A stretch of 64,000 nt of DNA from Sciscionella marina DSM 45152 (GCF_000379465.1 NZ_KB905458.1:170845-234844), one strand, 5' to 3'; shown: positions 1 through 9,294, counted from the stretch's first letter. The notes: a model not told the origin generated them from the sequence alone. Numbers and translations are program-made.

Positions 1-138
1 GAGCGCGAGCCGGTCCCTGCGCACCCCGAGCACATGCGCGGCCAGTTCCTCGGCGTCCACGCGCGGGCTCGGCACACCCGCGTCCGCCAGGATGCGCGCG
101 GCCTCGAGGATGGCAAGCCGCAGGGGTTGTCGGGTCAC
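1..138 (-). CDS. prmC: Release factor glutamine methyltransferase PrmC, N-terminal part
   Basis: The first 46 codons of a minus-strand gene run off the left edge, starting at GTG 138. The translation (VTRQPLRLAILEAARILADA, then a PSPRVDAEELAAHVLG stretch) matches the helical N-terminal domain of HemK/PrmC. This enzyme N5-methylates the glutamine of the GGQ motif in release factors, using S-adenosylmethionine. The catalytic NPPY motif would lie outside the window. prmC normally follows prfA directly; here a two-gene plus-strand insertion separates them, which also supports the identification. Confidence 0.8.
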   Translation of the reverse strand, partial: MTRQPLRLAILEAARILADAGVPSPRVDAEELAAHVLGVRRDRLAL

Positions 139-239
139 GACATCACTGTAGCCGTGACATCGGAGGCCACCCGCGAGACGAGAACAGCCGGGCGCGGCGA
201 CGTTGCCGGATCTCCAGGTTCGGGTTAATTTGTAAACAG

Positions 240-251
240 TACAGTTCTGTA
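240..251. promoter_or_regulatory. Inverted repeat TACAG-TT-CTGTA before the monooxygenase
   Basis: A perfect 5-bp inverted repeat with a 2-nt centre lies in an AT-rich stretch (about 225-257) immediately upstream of the monooxygenase ribosome site AAAGGAG (256-262). The position fits an operator for the TetR regulator encoded by the second gene of the pair. No footprint evidence; it could be a chance short palindrome. Confidence 0.4.
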
Positions 252-267
252 TATAAAAGGAGTCATC

Positions 268-1752
268 ATGGCAGTGCTGATCGTCGGTGCGGGGCCGACC
301 GGGCTGACCGCGGCCTGCGCGCTGCTCGCCAACGGGATCGCGGTGCGCGTGGTGGATACTGCACCCGGACCGGCGACCACCTCGCGCGCCCTCGGCCTGC
401 AACCACGCGGGCAGGAAGTGCTCCAGCGCCTCGGCGCGCTCGGCGAGCTGCCACAACGCGCGCTCAACGTGCGGGAGACGGCGATTCACGTGAACAGCAA
501 GCTGGTCGTCGACGTCGGTGCCGCACTCGATTCCGGCGAACCGCGAATGCTCTGGATCCCGCAGACCGAGGTCGAGGCACAGCTGCGCGAACGGCTGGCC
601 GCGCGCGGCGGTGAGATCGAGTGGAACACCCGGCTGCTCGGGCTGACCCAGGATGGCGCTGGCGTGCACGCCGACCTCGGAACCGGTGAACGGGCCAGCG
701 CCGAGTGGCTGATCGGCTGCGATGGTGCGCACAGCCAGGTCCGCAAGAGCACCGACATCCGGTTCCCCGGCGCACCGCTTCCCGAGCGGTTCCTGCTCGC
801 GGATGTGCACGCCGATCCGCCGGGCCTCGGGACATTCCTCGGCCCCGGCGGCCAGTTCGTCGCGATGCCGCTGCCACATCCGGACGGCGATCTATGGCGG
901 CTCATGGCGCCGACCGACGCCGAACCGGAAACGGAGCCGGGCGAAGCCGAGATCATCGAGCTGCTCGGCCGGTTCGCCACCGAGCGCGCCGGGTTCCCGG
1001 ACCTGCGCATCCGAGCAGTGGAGTGGACTTCGGTGTTCCGGTTCAACCGGAGGCTGGCCGACACCTACCGGGAGGGGCGCGTGCTGCTGGCCGGGGACGC
1101 GGCACACATTCACTCCCCGCTCGGTGGTCAGGGCCTGAACACGGGCATCGGCGACGCGGAGAACCTGGCTTTCAAGCTGGCGCTCGTGCTCGCCGGGCGC
1201 GCCGGGGAACCACTGATCGACACCTACCAAGCGGAACGGCGACCGGTCGCGAAGACCGTACTGTCTGCGACCAGTTTCGGCACCAAGCTCGGCTTCGCCG
1301 GATCGGCCACGGGCAGGCGGCTGTTCGCCATGCTCGCCCCGCTGTTGCGCCTACCGGCCCTCCAGCGCCGTCTCCTGCGTGCCGCTTCGCAGTTGAACGT
1401 GCGCTACCGCGGCGGTCCGCTCGCCGGACAAGGCACCACGCCGCACGGCCCGCAGCCAGGAGACCGGGTGCCGAACATTGGCACCAGCGACACCGAGGGA
1501 AACCCGGCGCCACTGCACGATCGGCTCGGCACCGGCTGGGCGGTGCTGACCAGCGAACCCGGAAAGGAACACCTGCGCGAGGCCACCAAACGACTCGGCG
1601 ATGTCACATTGCTCCACCCGGAAACCGGTGTGCTGCCCCAGATCTGCCTGATCCGCCCGGACGCCCACCTCGCCTGGCGCGGCGACAGCGCCACGGAACT
1701 CGGCAACTGGTTGGATACCGCACTGTGTCCCGAGAAAGGAGCGCATCCGTGA
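268..1752 (+). CDS. FAD-dependent aromatic monooxygenase (PheA/TfdB-like)
   Basis: This 494-residue flavoprotein hydroxylates an aromatic or polyketide-like substrate with NADPH and oxygen. Visible motifs are the N-terminal Rossmann fingerprint IVGAGPTGL (about residues 5-13), the central DG motif (IGCDGAHSQVRKS, about 148-160) and the GD motif RVLLAGDAAH followed by SPLGGQGLNTGIGDAENLAF. The C-terminal third fits the thioredoxin-like domain of this class. The ATG at 268 follows an AAAGGAG ribosome site. Its stop overlaps the GTG of the TetR gene (GTGA), so the two are translationally coupled. Substrate unknown; a detoxification role with local TetR control is inferred. Confidence 0.88.
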   Translation: MAVLIVGAGPTGLTAACALLANGIAVRVVDTAPGPATTSRALGLQPRGQEVLQRLGALGELPQRALNVRETAIHVNSKLVVDVGAALDSGEPRMLWIPQTEVEAQLRERLAARGGEIEWNTRLLGLTQDGAGVHADLGTGERASAEWLIGCDGAHSQVRKSTDIRFPGAPLPERFLLADVHADPPGLGTFLGPGGQFVAMPLPHPDGDLWRLMAPTDAEPETEPGEAEIIELLGRFATERAGFPDLRIRAVEWTSVFRFNRRLADTYREGRVLLAGDAAHIHSPLGGQGLNTGIGDAENLAFKLALVLAGRAGEPLIDTYQAERRPVAKTVLSATSFGTKLGFAGSATGRRLFAMLAPLLRLPALQRRLLRAASQLNVRYRGGPLAGQGTTPHGPQPGDRVPNIGTSDTEGNPAPLHDRLGTGWAVLTSEPGKEHLREATKRLGDVTLLHPETGVLPQICLIRPDAHLAWRGDSATELGNWLDTALCPEKGAHP

Positions 1753-2369
1753 CCGACGGCGGTTCCCGTGGTCGCCCACGAGATGCCGGCGCGGACCGCG
1801 CGATCCTGCGTGCCGCGCTGGAGATGTTCATCGCGAACGGCCCGGATGCCACCAGCATCGAGCAGGTCGCCAAACGCGCAGGCGTTGCCCGGCTGACCGT
1901 CTACCGGCGCTGGCCGAACAAGGACCAGCTGCTCATCGCGGCCATCGACCAGGCGCGAGACATCGACGATGCGGCGCTCTACCAGCCGCTCCTGGACACC
2001 GAGCCCGAGGATCTCGACGCGGCGATCACCAGCCTGTTCGAGGCCATCGCCGAGCTGCTCAGCCGATCCGAATCCCGCGGGTTGCTCGCCAGGCTCATCG
2101 GCACCGCCACCAGCCACCCCGAGCTCCTGCGCACGTTCTGGGAGGGCTATCTGCAACCGCGCAGGCGGCTCGCGCATTCCGCCGTGCGCCGCGCGATCGA
2201 ACTCGGCGGCCTTCCCGAGCACACCGATCCGGAACTCATCCTGGACACCGTGGTCGGCGCGACCCTGTTCCCAGCGCTGATGCACCCTGATCCGCCAAGC
2301 GAGCGTGAACTCCGCGAGCGGATGCGCGCCGTTCTCGGCCAGCTCGGCATCGCGGTGCCGGAGAGCTGA
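1749..2369 (+). CDS. TetR-family transcriptional regulator
   Basis: This 206-residue protein starts at GTG 1749, overlapping the monooxygenase stop by 4 bp. The N-terminal HTH is clear: TSIEQVAKRAGVARLTVYRR at about residues 36-55, then WPNKDQLL. The C-terminal ligand-binding region matches the TetR_C11/AcrR-like type (ISSLFEAIAELL-like helix, FWEGYLQPRR). It probably represses its own operon and senses the monooxygenase substrate; the palindrome at 240-251 is a possible operator. The stop codon abuts the prfA stop tail to tail with no spacer. Confidence 0.9.
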   Translation: MTDGGSRGRPRDAGADRAILRAALEMFIANGPDATSIEQVAKRAGVARLTVYRRWPNKDQLLIAAIDQARDIDDAALYQPLLDTEPEDLDAAITSLFEAIAELLSRSESRGLLARLIGTATSHPELLRTFWEGYLQPRRRLAHSAVRRAIELGGLPEHTDPELILDTVVGATLFPALMHPDPPSERELRERMRAVLGQLGIAVPES

Positions 2370-3449
2370 TCAGGAGCGGGACGCCGCCTCGAGCCGCTCG
2401 GCCGAGTCGGCGTCGCGCAGCGCGCTGAGCACGGCGTTGAGCTCGCCGTCGAGCACGTGGTCCAGGTTGTAGGCCTTGAAGTTCACCCGGTGATCGGAGA
2501 TGCGGTTCTCCGGGTAGTTGTAGGTGCGCACCCGCTCGGACCGGTCCACGGTGCGGATCTGCGAACGGCGCGCGTCCGAGGCCTGCTCCGCGGCCTTCTC
2601 CTCGGCTGCGGCCTGCAACCGCGCGGTGAGCACCTGCATCGCCCGCGCCTTGTTCTGCAACTGCGAACGCTCGTTCTGGCAGGAGACCACGATCCCGGTC
2701 GGCAGGTGGGTGATGCGCACCGCCGAGTCGGTGGTGTTCACGCCCTGACCGCCCTTGCCCGAGGACCGGTACACGTCGATGCGCAGGTCCTTCTCGTCCA
2801 CCTCGACCTCGACATCGTCCTCGACCTCGGGGAACACCAGTACCCCGGCCGCGGAGGTGTGGATCCGGCCCTGCGATTCGGTCACCGGGACCCGCTGCAC
2901 CCGGTGCACCCCGCCCTCGAACTTCAGCCAGGACCAGACCCCGTCGTCCGGATCGGCGCCCCGGCCCGCGAAGCTCACCGTCACATCCTTGTAGCCGCCG
3001 AGGTCCGAGTCGGTCCCGCCGAGCACGGTGACCCGCCAGCCGCGATGCTCCGCGTAACGCGTGTACATCCGCAACAGGTCCCCCGCGAACAGCGCGGATT
3101 CCTCACCACCCTCACCGGATTTGATCTCCATGAGCACATCGGAGGCGTCGTGCGGATCCCGTGGCAGCAACAGGTGGGTCAGCTTCGCCTCGAGCGCGGG
3201 GACCCGTTCGCGCAGGCCCTCGGCCTCCTCGGCGAACGCGGCGTCCTCACCGGCGAGTTCCTCGGCGGTTTCCAGGTCCTCGCGCACCGCGCGCAGTTCG
3301 TTGAGCGTCTTGACCACCGGGCCGAGCTCGGCGTACCGGCGGGACAGCTTGCGCGCCAGGGTCGGGTCGGAGTGCACCTCGGGATCGGCGAGCTTGCGCT
3401 CGAGCTCGGCGTGCTCATCGGCGAGCGCGGCAAGGCTGGCGATATCCAC
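2370..3449 (-). CDS. prfA: Peptide chain release factor 1
   Basis: This 359-residue RF1 recognises UAA and UAG and triggers peptide release. The anticodon-mimicking tripeptide is PVT ([14 protein letters not shown]), typical of RF1 rather than the SPF of RF2. The catalytic GGQ lies in [20 protein letters not shown]. The GTG start at 3449 follows CAGGAGAAGACC. It sits downstream of rpmE on the same strand, separated by a strong hairpin, in the conserved actinobacterial order rho-rpmE-prfA-prmC. Its partner methyltransferase gene prmC is displaced by about 2.2 kb of inserted genes. Confidence 0.98.
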   Translation of the reverse strand: MDIASLAALADEHAELERKLADPEVHSDPTLARKLSRRYAELGPVVKTLNELRAVREDLETAEELAGEDAAFAEEAEGLRERVPALEAKLTHLLLPRDPHDASDVLMEIKSGEGGEESALFAGDLLRMYTRYAEHRGWRVTVLGGTDSDLGGYKDVTVSFAGRGADPDDGVWSWLKFEGGVHRVQRVPVTESQGRIHTSAAGVLVFPEVEDDVEVEVDEKDLRIDVYRSSGKGGQGVNTTDSAVRITHLPTGIVVSCQNERSQLQNKARAMQVLTARLQAAAEEKAAEQASDARRSQIRTVDRSERVRTYNYPENRISDHRVNFKAYNLDHVLDGELNAVLSALRDADSAERLEAASRS

Positions 3450-3480
3450 GGTCTTCTCCTGATCCTCGAGCCGGCATGCA

Positions 3481-3529
3481 CGAAAACGGCGCCCGCCCCG
3501 AACCTGATTCCAGGTCGGGTGCGGGCGCC
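3481..3529 (-). terminator. Intrinsic terminator after rpmE
   Basis: GGCGCCCGC (3488-3496) pairs with GCGGGCGCC (3521-3529), and an inner CCCG-ACCTG/CAGGTCGGG extends the stem. On the minus strand the hairpin is followed by GTTTTCG, so it terminates or attenuates rpmE transcription before prfA. Confidence 0.8.
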
Positions 3530-3539
3530 GGTCGGACAG

Positions 3540-3752
3540 CTAGCGGTTGCGCTTGCCGTAGCGCGCCTCGAAACGGGCGACGCGACCACCGGTGTCGAGG
3601 ATCTTCTGCTTGCCCGTGTAGAACGGGTGGCACTTCGAGCAGACCTCGACGCTGATCTGCCCCGTCTGCTTGGTGCTCTTGGTGTTGAACTGGTTCCCGC
3701 AGCTGCAGGTAACCGAGGTCTCGACGTAATCCGGGTGAATTCCGCTCTTCAC
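3540..3752 (-). CDS. rpmE: 50S ribosomal protein L31, zinc-binding type
   Basis: This 70-residue protein ([12 protein letters not shown] at the N-terminus) is L31 of the large ribosomal subunit. It keeps the four-cysteine zinc site (CSCG at residues 16-19 and EVCSKCHPF near 38), so it is the Zn-containing form rather than the zinc-free YkgM-type paralogue. The start is GTG 3752, preceded by AAAGG with suitable spacing; the open frame upstream of it is not conserved L31 sequence. A terminator hairpin follows at 3488-3529. Zinc-dependent repression usually concerns the paralogue, and no Zur box is apparent here. Confidence 0.96.
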   Translation of the reverse strand: MKSGIHPDYVETSVTCSCGNQFNTKSTKQTGQISVEVCSKCHPFYTGKQKILDTGGRVARFEARYGKRNR

Positions 3753-3930
3753 TGCATCGCCTTTCGATAGACGGTCGCCGGGTCCCCGATAGCGGGGTGA
3801 ACCGGAACCTGATGGTCCAGCCCTATAGTTTGCCAGACCGGTTGGCAGGTATTTCAACGCACCTGCATGAACAGGCATTCCCGACAGTCGGCCCTACCAC
3901 GCCGTCACCCGGGGTCATACCGTCAGCGCC

Positions 3931-4419
3931 ATGCGTACATTCACCAAGAAGGCCCTCACTGTTCTCACCGGCTCCGCCATCGCCCTCGGCGTGGGCGCCC
4001 CCGTGTCGTTCGCGGATACCGCCCCGGCGCAGCAGCAGGTCAGCGTCAGATCCGCCGCCGACGGGTCCCCTGCGGGCGCCGTCGCCTGGTACTCCGGCCA
4101 TGCCGGGAGCACCGGATGGGAGCACTACTGCGAGAAGGCCGCGGAGAATGCCTATGGCGCCACCGGCGTGTGGGCCTCGGCCATCGCGCACTGGAACGGC
4201 GCGAGCCCCAAGCACAAGGGCGACAAGAACCCGCCGCTCGGCGCCTTCGTCTACTGGAAGATCTCGCAGTACGGCCACGTCGGCGTCTCGGACGGCAAGG
4301 GCGGCTTCTGGGCGACCAGCGTCGGCGGCAAGATCGGCCACGTCACCAAGGCAGGCGGTGGCTACGGCTACTTCAACAACTACCTCGGCTGGACTCCGGG
4401 AGCCAAGCCGAGCCACTGA
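3931..4419 (+). CDS. Secreted CHAP/NlpC-like peptidoglycan amidohydrolase candidate
   Basis: This 162-residue protein has an N-terminal signal peptide: charged MRTFTKK, then a hydrophobic stretch to a likely cleavage after SFA (about residue 29). The mature part has a cysteine in HYCEKAAENAYG and a later histidine in QYGHVGVSDGKGGFWATS, arranged like the Cys-His pair of CHAP or NlpC/P60 papain-fold hydrolases. It probably acts outside the cell on peptidoglycan, or is a secreted relative of such enzymes; activity is inferred. No strong ribosome site precedes the ATG. It sits alone between rpmE and the divergently controlled VOC gene. Confidence 0.6.
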   Translation: MRTFTKKALTVLTGSAIALGVGAPVSFADTAPAQQQVSVRSAADGSPAGAVAWYSGHAGSTGWEHYCEKAAENAYGATGVWASAIAHWNGASPKHKGDKNPPLGAFVYWKISQYGHVGVSDGKGGFWATSVGGKIGHVTKAGGGYGYFNNYLGWTPGAKPSH

Positions 4420-4446
4420 TCGCTCTCGCTCACGAGCCAAACACGC

Positions 4447-4481
4447 TCGTACGGTGTACGATCAAATCGTACACCGTACGA
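4447..4481. promoter_or_regulatory. Double palindromic operator upstream of the VOC gene
   Basis: Two 15-bp palindromes, TCGTACGGTGTACGA (4447-4461) and TCGTACACCGTACGA (4467-4481), lie head to tail 5 bp apart. Together they also form one 16-bp perfect inverted repeat around a CAA centre. The pair lies 25 bp upstream of the TTG start at 4507. The form (6-bp arms, 3-bp centre) is typical of TetR-family operators, so two repressor dimers could bind side by side. No regulator gene adjoins it. Confidence 0.75.
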
Positions 4482-4506
4482 TTTTTGTTTACCGTGAGGA
4501 GCCTCA

Positions 4507-4884
4507 TTGCGCATCACCGCCTCCGCCGTGTCCCTCAACGTAGCGGACGTCGCGAAGTCCAGCGCCTTCCTGACCCGTCATTTCGGCTTCACCGAACAAC
4601 AGGCCGCCGCCGGGTTCGCCTCGCTGACCCGCGAAGACGCGGGCATGAATGTCGTATTCCTCCAATGCGGACTGGCAACCCTGCCCGCGGACCAGCGCGA
4701 GGAGCACGCGAGCGGGCTGATCCTCGCCTTCGTCGTCGACGACCTCGAAGGTGAGCTCGCCCGGCTCGAAGCCGAAGGCGTGCCGATCACCATGCCGCTC
4801 ACCACCGAGGAATGGGGCGAGCGCGCCTTCCAGGTGCGCGACCCGAACGGCGTCATCGTCCAGCTCGTTGACTGGAACGGATAG
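4507..4884 (+). CDS. VOC (glyoxalase/bleomycin-resistance) family protein
   Basis: This 125-residue single-domain vicinal-oxygen-chelate protein has the two beta-alpha-beta-beta-beta halves expected of the fold: ITASAVSLNVADVAKSSAFL near the start, and AFQVRDPNGVIVQLVDW at the end. Family members are glyoxalases, dioxygenases or drug-binding proteins; the metal ligands cannot be assigned with certainty and the substrate is unknown. The start is TTG 4507, 5 bp after GAGGAG. Expression is probably controlled by an unlinked regulator through the double palindrome at 4447-4481. It converges on rho, with a shared terminator in between. Confidence 0.85.
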   Translation: MRITASAVSLNVADVAKSSAFLTRHFGFTEQQAAAGFASLTREDAGMNVVFLQCGLATLPADQREEHASGLILAFVVDDLEGELARLEAEGVPITMPLTTEEWGERAFQVRDPNGVIVQLVDWNG

Positions 4885-4898
4885 GCATCCGGCGAGGC

Positions 4899-4945
4899 CG
4901 GGAAAAACGAAACCGGGGCCGGACACCAGTGGTGTCCGGCCCCGG
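4899..4945. terminator. Strong terminator between convergent VOC gene and rho
   Basis: CCGGGGCCGGACACC (4913-4927) and its exact complement (4931-4945) form a 15-bp stem with a 3-nt loop. On the minus strand the stem is followed by GGTTTCGTTTTT, so it is an intrinsic terminator for rho, and it may also block read-through from the VOC side. Confidence 0.85.
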
Positions 4946-4964
4946 CCCGTACAGCGTGTTCGCC

Positions 4965-7001
4965 TCAGTCGTTGTCCATACCAGGTGTCGTCTTGGAGAT
5001 CTGGAGCAGGAACTCGACGTTGTTGCGTGTCTTGCGCAGCTGGTGCAGCAGGGTGTCGATGGCCTGCTGCGAGTCGAGCGCACCGAGGACCCGGCGCAGC
5101 TTCTGGTTCACCGCGTACTCGTCCGGGGACAGCAGCAGTTCGTCCTTGCGGGTACCGGACGGGATGACGTCCACCGCGGGGAACAGCCGCTTCTCGGCGA
5201 TCTTGCGGTCCAGCTTGAGCTCGGCGTTGCCGGTGCCCTTGAACTCCTCGAAGATCACCGTGTCACCGGTGGAGCCGGTCTCGACCATCGCGGTCGCGAA
5301 GATGGTCAGCGAGCCGCCGTCCTCGATGTTGCGCGCCGCGCCGAGGAAACGCTTCGGCGGGTAGAGCGCGGTCGAGTCGATACCACCGGACAGGATGCGC
5401 CCGCTCGCCGGGGAGGAGTTGTTGTAAGCGCGCCCGAGCCGGGTGATCGAGTCGAGCATGACGACCACGTCGTTGCCCATCTCGACGAGCCGCTTCGCGC
5501 GTTCGATCGACAGTTCCGCGACCGAGGTGTGGTCGGACGGCGGACGGTCGAACGTGGACGCGATGACCTCGCCCTTGATGGTGCGCTGCATATCGGTGAC
5601 TTCTTCCGGTCGCTCGTCGACGAGCACGACCATCAGATAGCACTCCGGGTTGTTGGTGGCGATCGCGTTCGCCATGTCCTGCAGGATCGTGGTCTTTCCT
5701 GCCTTCGGCGGCGCCTGGATCAGCGCGCGCTGCCCCTTCCCGACCGGCATGATCAGGTCGATCACCCGGGTGGTGAGCTTGTTCTGGTCGGTTTCCAACC
5801 GGAAGCGCTCGTTCGGGTACAGCGGGGTGAGCTTGCCGAACTCCGGGCGGCGCTTGGCCTGGTCGGGCTCGACGCCGTTGACCGTGTCCACGCGCACCAG
5901 CGGGTTGAACTTCTGACGCTGCTGCTCGCCCTCGCGCGGCTGCTTGATCACACCGGTGATCGCGTCACCCCGGCGCATGCCGAAGCGGCGGACCAGCGAG
6001 AGGGAGACGTACACGTCGTTGGGGCCCGGCAGGTAGCCGGAGGTCCGCACGAACGCGTAGTTGTCCAGCACGTCGAGGATCCCGGCGACCGGGAGCAGCA
6101 CGTCGTCCTCGCGGATCTCGGTGTCCGGGTTGCCACCGCCCTCGCGGTTGCGGCCCCGCCTGCGGTCGCGGTACCGGCGACCGCGGCGACCGCCGCCGTC
6201 CTCGTCGTCCTCGACCTTCGCGGAGTTGTTGTTGTTCTTGTTGTTGTCGCGATTGTCGCGATTACCGCCGTTGTCCCGGTTGTTGTCCCGGTTGTTGTCC
6301 CGGTTACCGTCGCGGTTGTTGTTCTCGCGATTGTTGTTCTCGCGATTGCCGCCTTCGTTACCGGTGGCCTCGCCACCGCCCCGGCCGGAGCGCCGCCTGC
6401 GACGACCGCCGCCCTCGGAGCGCTCACCACCGTCCTGGCGCGTGGCCGATTCGACCGGTTTTCCGTTCGCCGACTGCGGTTCGGCCTTCGAATCGGTCTT
6501 GGGTGAATCGGACTGGGGCGAATCGGTCTTCAGCGGTTCGGCCTTCGATTCAGCCTTCGGCGATTCAGCCTTCGGCGATTCCGGCTTCTCTGCCTTCGGC
6601 GCGGCATCTCCGGTGGAACCGTTCTTGTCCGCATCGGACTCGCGCGGCTTCTCGGCCTGCGCCGGTTCCTCACCGAACGGGAGCTGCGCACCGTCCGAGC
6701 CGGTCGCCTTGCGGGTGCGCTTCGCGGTGCCCGTCGAGGCGGTGCTCGCGGCGCTCGCCTGGGACCCACTGCCCTGGCGCTCCTTGATCGCGGCGATCAA
6801 GTCGCCCTTGCGCATTCCAGTGGTGCCGGTGATTCCCAGTTCCCCGGCGAGCTCACGAAGCTCGGCGAGCACCATTCCGGAAAGGCCACCGGTCTTGCGG
6901 CGTGTCGTCGTGCTCTTGGTCGCGGCGCGCGCCTTATCCCCTTCGCCTTGTGAAGCGGTGGATTCGGTTTCGCTACCGCTCAACAATTCTGTATTGGTCA
7001 C
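4965..7001 (-). CDS. rho: Transcription termination factor Rho
   Basis: This 678-residue RNA-dependent ATPase terminates transcription. The N-terminal Rho domain (LSGMVLAELRELAGELGI) is followed by an insertion of about 230 residues of low complexity: an alanine/lysine/serine-rich part, then an Arg-Gly region and an asparagine-rich NRENNNRDNN tract. The RNA-binding fold (DVLLPVAGILDVLDNYAFVR) and the ATPase core follow: Walker A QAPPKAGKTT, VLVDERPEEV and Walker B VVVMLDSITRLGRAYN. GTG 7001 is chosen because GGAAGGAC precedes it; upstream codons in frame look non-coding. Such insertions are known from actinobacterial Rho and add RNA contacts. Confidence 0.97.
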   Translation of the reverse strand: MTNTELLSGSETESTASQGEGDKARAATKSTTTRRKTGGLSGMVLAELRELAGELGITGTTGMRKGDLIAAIKERQGSGSQASAASTASTGTAKRTRKATGSDGAQLPFGEEPAQAEKPRESDADKNGSTGDAAPKAEKPESPKAESPKAESKAEPLKTDSPQSDSPKTDSKAEPQSANGKPVESATRQDGGERSEGGGRRRRRSGRGGGEATGNEGGNRENNNRENNNRDGNRDNNRDNNRDNGGNRDNRDNNKNNNNSAKVEDDEDGGGRRGRRYRDRRRGRNREGGGNPDTEIREDDVLLPVAGILDVLDNYAFVRTSGYLPGPNDVYVSLSLVRRFGMRRGDAITGVIKQPREGEQQRQKFNPLVRVDTVNGVEPDQAKRRPEFGKLTPLYPNERFRLETDQNKLTTRVIDLIMPVGKGQRALIQAPPKAGKTTILQDMANAIATNNPECYLMVVLVDERPEEVTDMQRTIKGEVIASTFDRPPSDHTSVAELSIERAKRLVEMGNDVVVMLDSITRLGRAYNNSSPASGRILSGGIDSTALYPPKRFLGAARNIEDGGSLTIFATAMVETGSTGDTVIFEEFKGTGNAELKLDRKIAEKRLFPAVDVIPSGTRKDELLLSPDEYAVNQKLRRVLGALDSQQAIDTLLHQLRKTRNNVEFLLQISKTTPGMDND

Positions 7002-7375
7002 ACATGTCCTTCCTGACCGGCCAACGCGTCCTCCGCGTGCCAGCGGACCTCGTCGCCGGATGAAACGCCGGACGACCCAGCAGGAGGCCGCGCGGAACGG
7101 GCGATGTCCGCTTGTTGGCGACAACCCCAATCCATGCGTCCTCTAACCCCCGTCGTGCCCCATCCTGTTCGGGACGGCTGACATGAAATCCATGACTGGA
7201 AGCAACGGGAAACCGTCAATCAACGCACTGTGTGTCCCACCCAAAGAAGTGGGGGCCACCCCGGACAGACCGGAGAACTTCGCACCGGCGTCCCAGCGCG
7301 CGATGACTGAACACCTCCGAGGGTAACCGCAGCCGTTCGGCAACGCAACAACCACCCCCGGCGCGTCCCCGCATG
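7002..7375. other. 374-bp leader between thrB and rho
   Basis: No convincing gene. The stretch holds the rho promoter and a long untranslated leader on the minus strand. CCCAC/GTGGG near 7236-7255 can form a small hairpin. Short open frames here lack coding character. Long rho leaders are common and can mediate Rho autoregulation, but nothing in the sequence proves that. Confidence 0.4.
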
Positions 7376-8239
7376 TCATTCGGATTCGACTCGGACACCG
7401 TGCTCATCGACCGCGAGCGGCACCGCGCGGAAGCCTTCGGGGACGAGCCCGGTGGGCGGTTCACCGAAGGCCAGCACCGTGGGACCGGCACCGGAGATGG
7501 TCGCCGCGATCCCCTGTTCTCGCAGGTCATGCAGTAGATCGAGGCTCGAGGGCCAGGCCGATTTGCGGTACTCCTGATGCAGCCGGTCCGCGGTGGCCTC
7601 GAGTAGTAGTTCCGGGGCCGAAGTCAGCGCGTGCACCACGAGGGCGCTGCGCCCGGCAGCGAACGCGGCATCCGCGTGCGGCACCGTTTCCGGAAGCAGC
7701 CCGCGGGTGGCGTGCGTCGAGGACTGGAGTTCCGGCACGAGTGCGATCGGACACACCTTCGGATGTGTGGCGAATCCAACGCCGGAATACCGGCCGTCCC
7801 GCTCCCAGGTCAGCTGCAGTCCGCCGAACAGGCTGGCCGCGACGTTGTCCGCGTGCCGCTCGAATTCCGCAGCCAGTTGCAGTGCTTCCGCGTCGAGCTC
7901 GCGATCGAGCAGGCCGTAGACCGCGGCGATCCCCGCGACGATCGCCGCCGCGGAGGAACCGAGCCCGCGCGCGTGCGGGATTTCGTTGGTACAGCTCAGT
8001 TTTACCGGTCCAATTCGGACACCGAGACGATCCTCGGCGGCCCGCATCGCGCGCAGCACGAGGTGCCCTTCATCGCGCGGTACCTCCTCCGCGGCCTCCC
8101 CGGAAACCACCACATCGAACCGGTCGGCCCGGCTGACCTCGAGCGTGTCGTGGATGCCGAGGGCGAGACCGAGCGCGTCGAATCCGGGACCGAGATTGGC
8201 CGAGGATCCGGGAACCCGGAGGCGTACCCGCTGCTTCAC
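7376..8239 (-). CDS. thrB: Homoserine kinase
   Basis: This 287-residue GHMP-family kinase phosphorylates homoserine to O-phosphohomoserine in threonine synthesis. The N-terminal substrate motif ([20 protein letters not shown]) and the glycine-rich ATP motif [13 protein letters not shown] (about residues 90-102) are both intact, and the C-terminal [12 protein letters not shown] motif is present. The GTG start overlaps the thrC stop by 4 bp (GTGA), showing translational coupling. It is the last gene of the argS-lysA-hom-thrC-thrB run. Confidence 0.97.
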   Translation of the reverse strand: MKQRVRLRVPGSSANLGPGFDALGLALGIHDTLEVSRADRFDVVVSGEAAEEVPRDEGHLVLRAMRAAEDRLGVRIGPVKLSCTNEIPHARGLGSSAAAIVAGIAAVYGLLDRELDAEALQLAAEFERHADNVAASLFGGLQLTWERDGRYSGVGFATHPKVCPIALVPELQSSTHATRGLLPETVPHADAAFAAGRSALVVHALTSAPELLLEATADRLHQEYRKSAWPSSLDLLHDLREQGIAATISGAGPTVLAFGEPPTGLVPEGFRAVPLAVDEHGVRVESE

Positions 8240-9294
8240 GAGAGTTCCAGCGCCTTCGCGATCGCGGTCGGTTCGACCGGCAACACCTCCACGTCCTCGC
8301 TGACCTCGGCGAGCGCGGTCTGCGGGTCCTTGAGCCCGTGCCCGGTCACCGTGCAGACCGTCAGCGATCCGCGCGGGATCCGGCCTTCCTCGGCGCAGGC
8401 GAGCAGACCGGCCACACTGGCCGCCGAAGCGGGCTCCACGAAAACGCCCTCATGCGCGGCGAGCTGGCGGTACGCGGAGAGGATACGGTCATCGTCCACG
8501 GCGCTGAACTGGCCGTCCGACTGCTCGACCGCATTGGTCGCACCGCGCCAGGAGGCCGGGCTGCCGATCCGGATGGCGGTGGCCACGGTGTCCGGTTCGG
8601 CGACCGGTTCACCGCGCACCAGCGGGGCAGCGCCCTCGGCCTGCACACCGAGCATCCGCGGGGTCCGCTCGATGATCTTGTCCTCGGCGTACTCCCGGTA
8701 CCCTTTCCAGTACGCGGTGATATTGCCCGCGTTCCCGACCGGGAGCAGATGAATGTCCGGGGCCCGACCAAGTACATCGCAGATCTCGAAGGCAGCGGTT
8801 TTCTGGCCCTCGATGCGCACCTTGTTCACCGAATTCACCAGTGCGATGGGGTATTCGGCGGACGTTTTCCTGGCCAGCTCGAGACAATCGTCGAAATTTC
8901 CGTCGACCTGGAGGATCCGCGCACCGTAGGCGACGGCCTGGGCGAGCTTGCCGAGCGCGATCTTCCCACTGGGCACCAGAACCGCGCAGCGCATCCCGGC
9001 ACGCGCGGCATAGGCGGCGGCCGAGGCCGAGGTGTTTCCGGTGGACGCGCAGATCACCGCCTCCGCGCCGCTGGCGAGCGCGTCGGTGATCGCCACGGTC
9101 AGGCCGCGGTCCTTGAACGAACCGGTCGGGTTGGCTCCCTCGATCTTGAGCAGTACCCGCGCGCCGGTCCGTTCACTGAGATAGGGCGCCTCGAGCAGCG
9201 GAGTCCCACCCTCGTGCAGCGTGATGACGCGCGCCCCACCGGGAATGGCGATCCGATCGGAATAGGCGTCGATGACCCCGCGCCAGTGGCTCAT
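8236..9294 (-). CDS. thrC: Threonine synthase
   Basis: This 352-residue PLP enzyme converts O-phosphohomoserine to threonine. The PLP lysine is in [19 protein letters not shown], and the phosphate-binding glycine-rich loop is [16 protein letters not shown]. The length fits the short actinobacterial ThrC class. Its ATG overlaps the hom stop and its stop overlaps the thrB start, so the three threonine genes form one translationally coupled unit. Confidence 0.97.
   Translation of the reverse strand: MSHWRGVIDAYSDRIAIPGGARVITLHEGGTPLLEAPYLSERTGARVLLKIEGANPTGSFKDRGLTVAITDALASGAEAVICASTGNTSASAAAYAARAGMRCAVLVPSGKIALGKLAQAVAYGARILQVDGNFDDCLELARKTSAEYPIALVNSVNKVRIEGQKTAAFEICDVLGRAPDIHLLPVGNAGNITAYWKGYREYAEDKIIERTPRMLGVQAEGAAPLVRGEPVAEPDTVATAIRIGSPASWRGATNAVEQSDGQFSAVDDDRILSAYRQLAAHEGVFVEPASAASVAGLLACAEEGRIPRGSLTVCTVTGHGLKDPQTALAEVSEDVEVLPVEPTAIAKALELS

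Noticed and set aside
2457-3770. 437-codon plus-strand frame opposite prfA and rpmE
   Set aside because: Antisense to two certain genes; typical high-GC shadow frame.
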